Of a stretch of DNA of 64,000 nt, positions 1 to 8,052 are shown in pieces (the stretch's first letter is position 1; each line of letters begins with the position of its first letter). Source of the stretch: Pedobacter quisquiliarum (lineage in GTDB: Bacteria; Bacteroidota; Bacteroidia; Sphingobacteriales; Sphingobacteriaceae). Both the position numbers and the translations under genes were made by a program. The notes below the pieces were generated by a model. It saw only the letters and a list, made by a program, of their open reading frames with translations, was not told the DNA's origin and searched no databases. The DNA is taken from assembly GCF_014642175.1 (NCBI RefSeq), contig NZ_BMIL01000004.1, positions 1-64,000 of the forward strand, in the 5' to 3' direction.

Positions 1-249
1 TCTTCAGGAGAATAGAGGCTTCTGAGAGGCGTTAATTTAAATGACACAGTTCCCGTTACACTCCCTTGGCTGCGTTCCTGAAAGATGAATAAAGTAATAC
101 TTACGGAAGTGTTTAGACGTAAGGCAAGCCACTTTTAAAGAAATACCGATTACTTCGCGAAAGCCTGCTTATTTTAGACGCGAAAAGTAAGGTTTTGCCT
201 AACTTCCGCTTGCTCCATTGACTTCAATGGACAGCACTTGTTATTTAGT
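1..249. other. window edge, no gene recognised
   Basis: No open frame with a recognisable product and no RNA gene is visible. The stretch is the downstream flank of the ORF6N gene. It holds a few short imperfect repeats (TTTAGACG near 112 and TTTTAGACGCG near 173) but no clear terminator or attachment site. Confidence 0.4.
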
Positions 250-789
250 TTACCGGGGATTGATTTTATAACCGATGCTTTTGCGTTCCGGCTTAGGCTG
301 GTCTTTTTTCTCCAGCAGTTCATCCAAGTATTGGAATACCACTTCCATGTTCTTGTCCTGGTTATCCAGTTTCTTTTTGATTTTTTCTACTTCCAGGCGA
401 ATTTCGGTATGCTCGCTTAACATCTGCCTGATGCGGGTAAAGGTTCTGATGATCTGTATATTTACCTCTATAGCTGTTTCGCTGTTGAGCACGCTTGACA
501 GCATCGCCACGCCCTGTTCAGTAAAGACATTTGGTGGCTTCCTTAAGCCCATCTTCTCTTTATTGGATATCACATTCTGTGATTTCCAATTCGATAGTTC
601 CTCACTGGTCATCTGGAACATAAAGTCAGCAGGAAAGCGTTTTTCATTCCGTTTTATCGCTTGGTTCAACACACGGGTTTCCACGCCGTACATTGCTGCA
701 AGGTCTCTGTCAAGCATTACTTTATGACCCCTAATCAGGTATATTTTATTGATGATGGTTTCTTCGGATACGACTATGGTCTTGCTCAT
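250..789 (-). CDS. ORF6N domain-containing DNA-binding protein
   Basis: The 179-residue product carries an ORF6N domain over about residues 10-105, with the typical stretches LDRDLAAMYGV, LNQAIKRN and FTEQGVAMLSSVL. This domain is a DNA-binding module first described in phage antirepressor-like proteins and is widespread in Bacteroidota chromosomes and mobile regions. Residues 115-155 are charged and probably coiled coil; the tail is basic. No enzymatic motif is present. The ATG at 789 is the only sensible start. The gene follows a broken Rhs remnant by 18 nt on the same strand, which suggests a recombined accessory spot. Its target is unknown; a phage-derived or orphan regulator is the best guess. 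Confidence 0.85.
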   Translation of the reverse strand: MSKTIVVSEETIINKIYLIRGHKVMLDRDLAAMYGVETRVLNQAIKRNEKRFPADFMFQMTSEELSNWKSQNVISNKEKMGLRKPPNVFTEQGVAMLSSVLNSETAIEVNIQIIRTFTRIRQMLSEHTEIRLEVEKIKKKLDNQDKNMEVVFQYLDELLEKKDQPKPERKSIGYKINPR

Positions 790-807
790 GCATAAATATA
801 TTTATTA

Positions 808-1037
808 TTACCTATTCAATTGGTGATGCTTGTTCAGGGTTTCTTTCAGATCCTCAAGGTTACTGGTCTGGTAACTACCGTCTGGCCACATTCCTCCGGG
901 ATCCGTAGTCTCATTGGGTTATTAAATGCATATGTATACGGTGAACATCTTCTGCCTTTCTCCGCCAGCGGATCAATCACACTCCACCTCCCAATTACCG
1001 GATCATAGAACCTTGCCCGCAAATCTTGCTGTTTTTT
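808..1037 (-). pseudogene. Rhs/YD-repeat core remnant, frameshifted
   Basis: Reading the minus strand down from 1037 gives the C-terminal signature of Rhs repeat-associated core domains: [12 protein letters not shown], then [10 protein letters not shown], then [12 protein letters not shown]. Around 902-913 the frame breaks; one frame over, the expected continuation DPGGMWPDG appears and runs a further 22 residues to a TAA at 808-810. There is an in-frame stop at 1038-1040 and no start codon or YD-repeat body, so only about 75 codons of a once much larger protein remain. Intact Rhs proteins are large secreted or cell-wall polymorphic toxins, with the toxin lying just after the core. The residual tail is too short to name a toxin. 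The product is certainly not functional as it stands. Confidence 0.85.
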
Positions 1038-1055
1038 TTAATTTATGTTTTAGTG

Positions 1056-2864
1056 TTATTTATCGATTGCTTTATTGATGACATCCTGGATCCTGCCGCG
1101 AACGGAGAGTTTTGAGAGCTGGTCGGAAACTAGTGGATGTACCCGGTTAGAAAGGAATACATAAACTAAGCCTCTGGCCGGGTCAACCCAAACACAGGTT
1201 CCGGTGTAGCCGGTATGGCCGTAAGTCATGTTAGAAGCCGTTTCTGAAGGGTACTTTTTGGTCAAGTCCGGATCCCATCTGTCAAAGCCCAGACCCCGGC
1301 GACTAACCGATGATTGCTTTGCTGTAAACATGTTTACCGTTTCGGGTTTGAAATACGTCGTTCCACCATAAGTGCCTTTGTTCAATAACATCTGGTACAG
1401 AATGGCTACATCATTGGCGCTTGCAAACAATCCGGCATGGCCGGAAACACCACCAACCATTGCTGCACCCTGGTCATGTACGTATCCATTAAGCAAGGTT
1501 TTGCGGAAGTAGGTGTCGTTCTCTGTAGGTACAATCTGATCTCTGGAGAAGCGGTTTCTTGGTAGGAAACCAGCAGTTTGCATGCCTAGCGGCTCATAAA
1601 ACTCCTTAGCAACGTATTCGTTCAGTGGTTTGCCACTCAGGCGTTCCACCATGTCTTTCATTACGTACATGCTGATGTCGCTGTACACATACTTGCCACG
1701 TGTTTTGATAGGTGAATTTAACATCTGTGGCCACATGATGTCCTCAAAGTAGTTTTTGCGCATGTAATAACCATCCGCTACTTTGGTGGGGAAGGCTTCA
1801 GATGAATCTGCACTGTGGTCAGACGCCTTTACCGCATTGTAAAATGGGATGAAGGGAATGAAACCGGCTTGGTGCAGCATTACTTCACGCACGTTGATGT
1901 TGTTCATCGGACTGATCCGTGCACGCGGGATGTATGCGCCTACAGTGGTATCCAGGTTCATTTTCTGCTGTTCAACCAGGCGCATCACGGCAGGGGTAGT
2001 CGCCGAAGTTTTGGTTATGGAAGCCAGGTCGAAGATGTCGGTTACCTTTTCCGCAGGCCCATCCGTATAGGTGTGCTTGCCGTATGCTTTGTTAAAGATC
2101 ACTTTGCCATCTTTTGCCACCAGTACCACCATACCTGGCGCTGCTTTTCCGCGGATTGCTTCTGCTGCGATCTTGTCGATTTCCTTGAGGTCATCAGCAT
2201 TCACACCGGCATCTTCTGGTAACGTATATTTAAGTCGGGTTGCGGTGGTGTTAAAACCTGAACCAAGGGTGTACTTAGCGGAGTATGCTACTTTTAACTT
2301 CCCTGTTGCCGGAATGCCTCCGAAGATAATCTGCGGTACCAAAGCTGCTGCTTCTGGATCCAGTGCTGGTGTCCATACGATTGGCGCGTCCAGCATATCG
2401 AAGGAAGCTAAAGCATTGCCATTGCCGAAGAGTGCAACGATGACCTGCTTGCTTTTTGCCAGCGTATTGATGAAGTTGATGTATCTGGCGTTGTTGCTCT
2501 CCGTTGCAGCAAGCGATACCACGACGGTATTGTAGTATTTCAGGTCATCTTCCAGAAAGTTTAAGTCGCGCTGGTCCTTGTAAGCAGCAGCATCGAATGC
2601 TGTCACTTTGCTGTATTTGTTCAGCATGCTGTCGATAACCTGCTGCTGCGGCAGTCCCAGATTTACAGAGGCAATCTGCTTTTTGTCCAGCGACTTCAGC
2701 GGTATGACCTGATCGTGGTTGTTCAGCAGTACAGTACTGTTGATGATGTTATTGATGGCTGTTAAACGTTGCTGATTGGTTTTGTGATCCTGTGCGCAGG
2801 CGTTAAATGTGGTTAGTGCTAGAATGGATAATAAGAAGATGTTCAGGATCTTATTTTTTCTCAT
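1056..2864 (-). CDS. exported serine hydrolase (class C beta-lactamase fold) with GH3 C-terminal-like front part
   Basis: The 602-residue product has a signal peptide ending at a possible lipobox (TTFNAC). Residues about 225-600 form a beta-lactamase/transpeptidase-like domain with the nucleophile motif SITK near residue 281, YSD near 393 and HTG near 548. Such proteins are penicillin-binding esterases or peptidases acting on peptidoglycan or small esters. Residues about 35-205 resemble the C-terminal half of GH3 beta-N-acetylglucosaminidases (VIVALFGNGNALASFD, then IIFGGIPATGKLKV). Many Bacteroidota carry a roughly 1000-residue NagZ-like GH3/beta-lactamase fusion; here the catalytic GH3 barrel is missing. 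The start overlaps the upstream amidohydrolase end by 14 nt, so the two are probably co-translated. Substrate unknown. Confidence 0.85.
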   Translation of the reverse strand: MRKNKILNIFLLSILALTTFNACAQDHKTNQQRLTAINNIINSTVLLNNHDQVIPLKSLDKKQIASVNLGLPQQQVIDSMLNKYSKVTAFDAAAYKDQRDLNFLEDDLKYYNTVVVSLAATESNNARYINFINTLAKSKQVIVALFGNGNALASFDMLDAPIVWTPALDPEAAALVPQIIFGGIPATGKLKVAYSAKYTLGSGFNTTATRLKYTLPEDAGVNADDLKEIDKIAAEAIRGKAAPGMVVLVAKDGKVIFNKAYGKHTYTDGPAEKVTDIFDLASITKTSATTPAVMRLVEQQKMNLDTTVGAYIPRARISPMNNINVREVMLHQAGFIPFIPFYNAVKASDHSADSSEAFPTKVADGYYMRKNYFEDIMWPQMLNSPIKTRGKYVYSDISMYVMKDMVERLSGKPLNEYVAKEFYEPLGMQTAGFLPRNRFSRDQIVPTENDTYFRKTLLNGYVHDQGAAMVGGVSGHAGLFASANDVAILYQMLLNKGTYGGTTYFKPETVNMFTAKQSSVSRRGLGFDRWDPDLTKKYPSETASNMTYGHTGYTGTCVWVDPARGLVYVFLSNRVHPLVSDQLSKLSVRGRIQDVINKAIDK

Positions 2865-4485
2865 ATACTTTTTCTCCGTTGATATAGGTTTTTAATACTT
2901 GTGTGTTCAGGATTTTAGCGTCATCATTGCTCATGATGTCGTGATCCAGGATGATGAAGTCGGCGAACTTGCCTTCTTCCAGACTGCCTTTTTCTTTTTC
3001 TTCAAAGTTTGCTTTCGCTGCCCAGATGGTCATGCCGCGAAGCGCTTCCTCTTTGGTCAATGCATTCTCCATCTGGAAGCCGCCAGCAGGGTAGTTGGCT
3101 GCATCTTTTCTGGCCGTTGCCGCATAGAAGGTGAATAGCGGATTGATCTGCTCTACCGGGAAGTCGGTGCCCAGTGGCAACCAGCCGTTCTGTTTAAGCA
3201 GCTGCTTGTAAGCGTATGCGCCTTTTACACGTTCATTGCCCAGGCGTTCTGCAGCCCAGTACATGTCTGACGTGGCATGTGTCGGTTGTACGGAGGGTAC
3301 GATCTTCGCTTTGCCGAACAATGCGAAATCCTCTGGCGCAACCACTTGTGCGTGTTCGATGCGCCATCTGGCATCGTTGGTGCCACCAAGCACCTTATTG
3401 TAGATTTTCAGGATGGCACGGTTGGCCGAATCGCCGATGGCATGTGTACACATCTGGAACTTGTTGCGCGCAATCTTTTTAGCCACCTCTTCGAAGTGTT
3501 CAGGCTTGCTTAGCAGGAAACCCTGTTTGCCAGGCATATCGCTGTATGGATGCAGCAGGCAGGCACCTCTGGAGCCTAAAGCACCATCAGCATATACTTT
3601 GAAAGAACGTACATTCAGCCTGTCGGTCTTTACGGCACCGCGTTTAAACAGGTAGTCGTAGTTCTCCTTTTTATCAGACAGCATGAGGTATAAACGCATT
3701 TTCAGCTTGTTTGATGCCTGCAGGCCTTCAATAAATTCGACCAAGGGTGCATCTACACCGCAGTCGTCTATGGTCGTTAAGCCTGCGGCAAAGCAGTTCT
3801 TTTGTGCATCAAGCAGGATCTTTTCCTGTTGTTCCGCCGTTGCTGGGGGTATTTTTGAGCTGACCAGATCTACGGCATTATCGATCAGTAAGCCAGTAAG
3901 TTTTCCGTTTTTAGCCACAATATCGCCACCGGTAAGTTCGTAGCTGGCTTTGATGCCTGCAGCGTCCAGTGCTTTTTGGTTGGCAATGGCGGCGTGGCCA
4001 TCGATGCGGGTAAGCAGTACCGGCTGGTTAGGGAAAAGCCTGTCGAGCGCAGCTTTGTCGGGGAACGTCTTATCGGACCAGTCGTTCTGGTCCCAGCCGC
4101 GGCCGATGAGCCAGCCTTCGGGATGATCTTTTGCGAAGGCTTCGAGCTTGGCGCAGACTTCTGCCCAGCTTTTGGTGCCGGTAAGATTTGCGCTTTGCAG
4201 GCTTTCGCCGTAGCCGTAGAAGTGTGCGTGGGCATCAATAAAGCCCGGGTAAACGGCCTTGCCACCGGCATCTATGCGCTCTGGGGCATCGTAGACCTTT
4301 TCAATGTCGGCATTGCTGCCCAGTTCGATGATTTTGCCATCCTTAACGGCGAAGGCTTCCACGGTATCGAACTTATCGTTGACGGTATAAACCTTTGCAT
4401 TGTAGACAATCAGGTCGGCTTTTTTGCCCATGCAGCTGAAAAGAAGCATGCTACAAAGCAGCAGTGTAGCGTTAAGTTTGTTCAT
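2851..4485 (-). CDS. exported amidohydrolase, YtcJ/NfdA type (Amidohydro_3)
   Basis: The ATG at 4485 gives a 544-residue lipoprotein with lipobox LLFSC; an upstream in-frame start at 4524 would put 13 residues before the hydrophobic segment and is less likely. The composite amidohydrolase fold shows the N-terminal beta part (ADLIVYNAKVYTVND), the metal motif DAHAHF near residue 85, a conserved GRGWDQNDW stretch, HAIGD, and the C-terminal LPLGTDFPVE. These are zinc- or iron-dependent hydrolases of C-N bonds in formamides, ureas and cyclic amides; the substrate cannot be read from sequence. It is first of two genes, followed with a 14-nt overlap by the serine hydrolase, and divergent from mutL. 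Confidence 0.88.
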   Translation of the reverse strand: MNKLNATLLLCSMLLFSCMGKKADLIVYNAKVYTVNDKFDTVEAFAVKDGKIIELGSNADIEKVYDAPERIDAGGKAVYPGFIDAHAHFYGYGESLQSANLTGTKSWAEVCAKLEAFAKDHPEGWLIGRGWDQNDWSDKTFPDKAALDRLFPNQPVLLTRIDGHAAIANQKALDAAGIKASYELTGGDIVAKNGKLTGLLIDNAVDLVSSKIPPATAEQQEKILLDAQKNCFAAGLTTIDDCGVDAPLVEFIEGLQASNKLKMRLYLMLSDKKENYDYLFKRGAVKTDRLNVRSFKVYADGALGSRGACLLHPYSDMPGKQGFLLSKPEHFEEVAKKIARNKFQMCTHAIGDSANRAILKIYNKVLGGTNDARWRIEHAQVVAPEDFALFGKAKIVPSVQPTHATSDMYWAAERLGNERVKGAYAYKQLLKQNGWLPLGTDFPVEQINPLFTFYAATARKDAANYPAGGFQMENALTKEEALRGMTIWAAKANFEEKEKGSLEEGKFADFIILDHDIMSNDDAKILNTQVLKTYINGEKVYEKK

Positions 4486-4568
4486 GTTGTTAAAGGTATA
4501 AAAAGCTTGTACGGCCTGGGTCATATAACACCTATTATAGAAAAGAAGTTACAGTTAAGGCTAATAAT

Positions 4569-4581
4569 CGCTAAATTAGCG
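4569..4581. promoter_or_regulatory. 13-nt perfect palindrome in the mutL/amidohydrolase divergent region
   Basis: CGCTAAATTAGCG is a perfect inverted repeat with a one-base centre in the 114-nt region between the divergent amidohydrolase and mutL starts, 18 nt before the mutL ATG. It could be a regulator site or part of a core promoter. No consensus TAnnTTTG box was found on either side; GACTTTAC just after it is the nearest match for mutL. Confidence 0.35.
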
Positions 4582-4599
4582 ACTTTACCGGAGATTTAA

Positions 4600-6450
4600 A
4601 TGTCAGATATAATACAACTCCTACCCGATAGTGTAGCCAACCAGATCGCTGCCGGGGAAGTGGTTCAAAGACCCGCATCGGCAGTGAAGGAATTGCTGGA
4701 GAATGCCATAGATGCAGGGGCGAATAAAGTACAATTAATCCTTAAAGACGCAGGAAAAGCATTAATCCAGGTGATTGATAATGGCTGCGGCATGAGTGTT
4801 ACCGATGCACGTATGTGTTTTGAGCGCCATGCAACTTCTAAGGTGCGCAAAGCGGCGGATCTTTTCGCGATCCGGACCATGGGTTTCCGCGGTGAAGCCA
4901 TGGCTTCTATTGCCGCCATTTCTCAGGTGGAAATGAAAACCCGCCGTCATGAGGATGAAATTGGCACCATGATCGAGATTGAAGGCGCAACCTTCATTAA
5001 GCAGGAGCCCTGTGCAACACCCGCAGGAACCAGCATTTGCATCAAGAATCTTTTCTACAATACCCCGGCACGAAGAAACTTCCTCAGGAGCAATCCTGCA
5101 GAGATGCGTCACATCATCGACGAGTTTCAAAGGATCTCTATGGCCAATCCACATATCGCTTTCAGCTTACACAATGACGGACTGGAAGTGTACCGCCTGC
5201 CTGCTTCCGGCTTAAAGCAGCGCATTGTGCATTTGCTGGGTAATAATTATAACGAGCGACTGATTCCCGTGGAGGAAGAAACCTCCATCATCAACCTGAA
5301 AGGTTTTATTGGTAAGCCGCAGTTTGCGAAGAAGACCAGGGGTGAGCAGTTCTTTTTTGTAAATAACCGCTTTATCAAAGACGGTTATCTGAACCACGCG
5401 GTGACCAAGGCTTACGAAGAATTGCTAACCGAAGAGAATTTTCCTTTGTATGTGTTGTTCATTGACATTGATCCGGCAAAGATTGACGTGAACGTGCATC
5501 CTACAAAAACGGAGATCAAATACCTGGAAGAAAAGTCGATTTACGCGATTATGCACTCGGCGGTAAAACGTTCTTTGGGGCGCTTCAACATCAGTCCGAG
5601 TATAGACTTTGATCAGGAAACCGGTTTCAGCAGCATGATCAGCTTGAAAAAGCCGGAAGACATTGTACCGCCAACCATCAACTTCAATCCGGACTTCAAT
5701 CCTTTTGGGGAGAGCAAGAGTACCTCACGCGAGTATGCGTACCAGAATGCTAATGATTACAAAGCTGCACCAGTTAGCAAAAACTGGGGCTCATTATATG
5801 AGATTGTAAAACACCAGCCAGAGGAACAATCGACCTTGGAGCTGGCGCCCGAAGGGGAGGATGAGCAACTTGCACCCGTGCAGAAACAACTGATGCAGGT
5901 GCATAATAAATACATCATGTCCCAGATTAAGTCGGGCATTATGGTGATTGACCAGCAGGCTGCCCATGAGCGGATTCTGTATGAGCGTTTCCTGCTGCAC
6001 CTGGAAGACCGTAAAGGCGCATCACAGCAAAGTCTGTTTCCGCAGACCGTGACTTTAAGTCCGAACGACTTTGAGCTTGCAAAAAGCTTGTTGGATGACA
6101 TTAAGAGCCTTGGCTTTGAAGTTCGCGAGTTTGGGAAGAACACGCTGGTGATTGAAGGCATTCCGGTAGACCTCGGCAGCAACACTTTTAACGAGACCCA
6201 GCTGTTTGAACATCTAATTGAAGGTTTTAAAAACTCACAGCAGGAATTGAAGTTAGATAAAAGGGATGCACTGGCGAGAAGTATGGCCAGGAACAGCTCG
6301 ATAAAAAGTGGTGTTTCGCTTGCGCAGGAAGAGATGAATACTTTAATTGAACAACTTTTTGCCTGCAAGACCCCTAACTACAGCATCAGCGGTAAGCCAG
6401 TTATTCAGACCATTGGACTGACCGAGATAGATAAAAAATTTGACCGATAA
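4600..6450 (+). CDS. mutL: DNA mismatch repair protein MutL
   Basis: The 616-residue protein has the N-terminal GHKL ATPase of MutL with ENAIDAGA, DNGCGM and TMGFRGEAMASIAAIS, a transducer domain with HPTKTEIKYLEE, a linker around 345-420 and a C-terminal dimerisation domain. MutL couples MutS mismatch recognition to strand removal in the cytoplasm. The endonuclease motif near residue 450 reads DQQAAHERILYE, with Gln for the usual His of DQHA. The later metal-site motifs read MARNSSIKSG and CKTPNYSISGKP instead of ACR- and CPHGRP-like forms, so nicking activity is uncertain. The gene opens an operon with two rhomboids, an EEP protein and cysS; the next gene starts 2 nt after the stop. Confidence 0.97.
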   Translation: MSDIIQLLPDSVANQIAAGEVVQRPASAVKELLENAIDAGANKVQLILKDAGKALIQVIDNGCGMSVTDARMCFERHATSKVRKAADLFAIRTMGFRGEAMASIAAISQVEMKTRRHEDEIGTMIEIEGATFIKQEPCATPAGTSICIKNLFYNTPARRNFLRSNPAEMRHIIDEFQRISMANPHIAFSLHNDGLEVYRLPASGLKQRIVHLLGNNYNERLIPVEEETSIINLKGFIGKPQFAKKTRGEQFFFVNNRFIKDGYLNHAVTKAYEELLTEENFPLYVLFIDIDPAKIDVNVHPTKTEIKYLEEKSIYAIMHSAVKRSLGRFNISPSIDFDQETGFSSMISLKKPEDIVPPTINFNPDFNPFGESKSTSREYAYQNANDYKAAPVSKNWGSLYEIVKHQPEEQSTLELAPEGEDEQLAPVQKQLMQVHNKYIMSQIKSGIMVIDQQAAHERILYERFLLHLEDRKGASQQSLFPQTVTLSPNDFELAKSLLDDIKSLGFEVREFGKNTLVIEGIPVDLGSNTFNETQLFEHLIEGFKNSQQELKLDKRDALARSMARNSSIKSGVSLAQEEMNTLIEQLFACKTPNYSISGKPVIQTIGLTEIDKKFDR

Positions 6451-6452
6451 AC

Positions 6453-7196
6453 ATGAATAATATCCAGATCCCACCAGTAGTTAAGAACCTGCTGATCATA
6501 AACATTCTTTTCTTTGTTGCGACCTGGGTTATGCAATCCAAAGGTATTGACCTGGCATTTTATCTGGGTGCTTTCTACTTTGATTCGCCACTGTTTAAGA
6601 TCTGGCAGCCGATAAGCTATATGTTTATGCATGGTGGCTTTACGCACATCCTGTTCAACATGTTTGCTTTATACATGTTTGGAAGTGTGCTGGAGAACCG
6701 CTGGGGGCCGAAGAAGTTCCTGAACTTTTACCTGATTACGGGTTTGGGTGCACTGGCATTACAGCTTCTGGTGCAGTCGATAGAGGTTTATAACATTACC
6801 GGATCCATTGTGAATCATGGCGCGGTGACCATCGACCTTGCGGAAGGGATGGCGGGCACCAACCTGACCGGGCTTACACGTGAGCAGAGTCAGACCCTAC
6901 TGGGCATTTATATTGGCCCAATGGTGGGCGCTTCCGGTGCGATCTTCGGCTTGCTCGTTGCTTTTGGGATGTTGTATCCGAATGTTGAAATGTACATCAT
7001 GTTTATTCCGGTAGCCATTAAGGCAAAGTACATTATGCCGGTTTATATCGTTATTGAGTTATTCCTGGGTGTTGCAAAGTTTCAGGGGGATTCCGTGGCG
7101 CACTATGCGCATTTGGGCGGCGCCCTGCTTGGCTTCATTCTGGTGAAATTATGGAAGGACAAGGATAGACATACTTATTACGATTATTATGAATAA
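6453..7196 (+). CDS. rhomboid family intramembrane serine protease (first copy)
   Basis: A 247-residue polytopic protein with about six membrane segments. The rhomboid elements are present: HGGFTHILFNMFALYMFG with the HxxxN pair, the catalytic serine in VGASGAIFG, and the catalytic histidine in HYAHLGGALLGF. Rhomboids cleave membrane-anchored substrates within the bilayer. An insert of about 40 residues between segments (after IEVYNITG) is probably an extracytoplasmic loop. The gene lies 2 nt after mutL and overlaps the next rhomboid by 8 nt, so both are made from one transcript. Substrates are unknown. Confidence 0.93.
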   Translation: MNNIQIPPVVKNLLIINILFFVATWVMQSKGIDLAFYLGAFYFDSPLFKIWQPISYMFMHGGFTHILFNMFALYMFGSVLENRWGPKKFLNFYLITGLGALALQLLVQSIEVYNITGSIVNHGAVTIDLAEGMAGTNLTGLTREQSQTLLGIYIGPMVGASGAIFGLLVAFGMLYPNVEMYIMFIPVAIKAKYIMPVYIVIELFLGVAKFQGDSVAHYAHLGGALLGFILVKLWKDKDRHTYYDYYE

Positions 7197-8052
7197 CGGC
7201 CTATTAGAAGATTTGAAGTACAAAGTGTTTCGTTCAGGCAATCCGATATTCTTATACATCGGGCTGAATGCAATCATCTTTATCGTGACAGCACTGTTGG
7301 GTGTGATGGTGTTTCTTTCCGGTAATGGCACGGGTGGTGTTTCGGCCATTGTTAGTGAATACTTCGCCTTTCCGGCAGATGTGACCGCACTGCCGCTGCG
7401 TTTTTATACGCTGTTGACCTACATGTTCTTCCACGATGGGTTTTTCCACGTACTTTTCAACATGTTGTGGGTTTACTGGCTGGGCACCATTTTCATGAAT
7501 TTTTTGAGCAGCAGACAGTTTCATTTTGTGTACCTCGCAGGAGGTATTGCAGGTGCACTGTTTTTTACCGCTGCTTTTTATGCCTTCCCGGTGTTCCGCC
7601 CGGCAATTCCAACCGCACACTTGATTGGGTCCTCGGCAGCAGTAATGGCCATTGTGGCTGCGACTGCAACGCTGGTGCCTGATTACGAGATACGCATGCT
7701 GTTCCTGGGGAACGTGAAGCTGAAATACCTTGCATTGGCATATATCCTGTTGTCGTTAATTGGCGTCGGATCTGCAAACGCGGGTGGCAATATCGCACAT
7801 ATTGGCGGTGCACTGCTTGGCTTTGCTTACATCCGGGTACTTCGCGGGGGCACAGACTGGAGCAACCTGTTTAAGAAGAAGCCGAAGCTGAAGGTCGTGA
7901 AAAATCAGACCTATAAACCTGCTTCATCTAAATCCGGCTCGGGTATTGCACAAAGTGAGATTGATGCGATTTTAGATAAGATCTCTAAAACCGGTTACGA
8001 TAAATTGAGTAAGGAAGAGAAGGAAACTTTGTTTAAAGCGAGTAATCATTAA
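7189..8052 (+). CDS. rhomboid family intramembrane protease, second copy with DUF6576-like tail
   Basis: A 287-residue paralogue of the preceding rhomboid. Conserved features are FHDGFFHVLFNMLWVYWLG, the serine loop LIGSSAAVMA and NIAHIGGALLGF. The usual GxSG reads GSSA, so the catalytic Ser and His remain but the small residue after Ser is Ala. After the last membrane segment a basic, soluble tail of about 75 residues ends in a helical region with AQSEIDAILDKISKTGYDKL, as in DUF6576 tails common on Bacteroidota rhomboids. It overlaps the previous gene by 8 nt and the next by 1 nt (TAATG). Probably an active protease, possibly pairing with the first copy. Confidence 0.9.
   Translation: MNNGLLEDLKYKVFRSGNPIFLYIGLNAIIFIVTALLGVMVFLSGNGTGGVSAIVSEYFAFPADVTALPLRFYTLLTYMFFHDGFFHVLFNMLWVYWLGTIFMNFLSSRQFHFVYLAGGIAGALFFTAAFYAFPVFRPAIPTAHLIGSSAAVMAIVAATATLVPDYEIRMLFLGNVKLKYLALAYILLSLIGVGSANAGGNIAHIGGALLGFAYIRVLRGGTDWSNLFKKKPKLKVVKNQTYKPASSKSGSGIAQSEIDAILDKISKTGYDKLSKEEKETLFKASNH

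Noticed and set aside
3976..4599. A 207-codon plus-strand frame opposite the amidohydrolase
   Set aside because: Antisense shadow of a clear enzyme gene with intact motifs.
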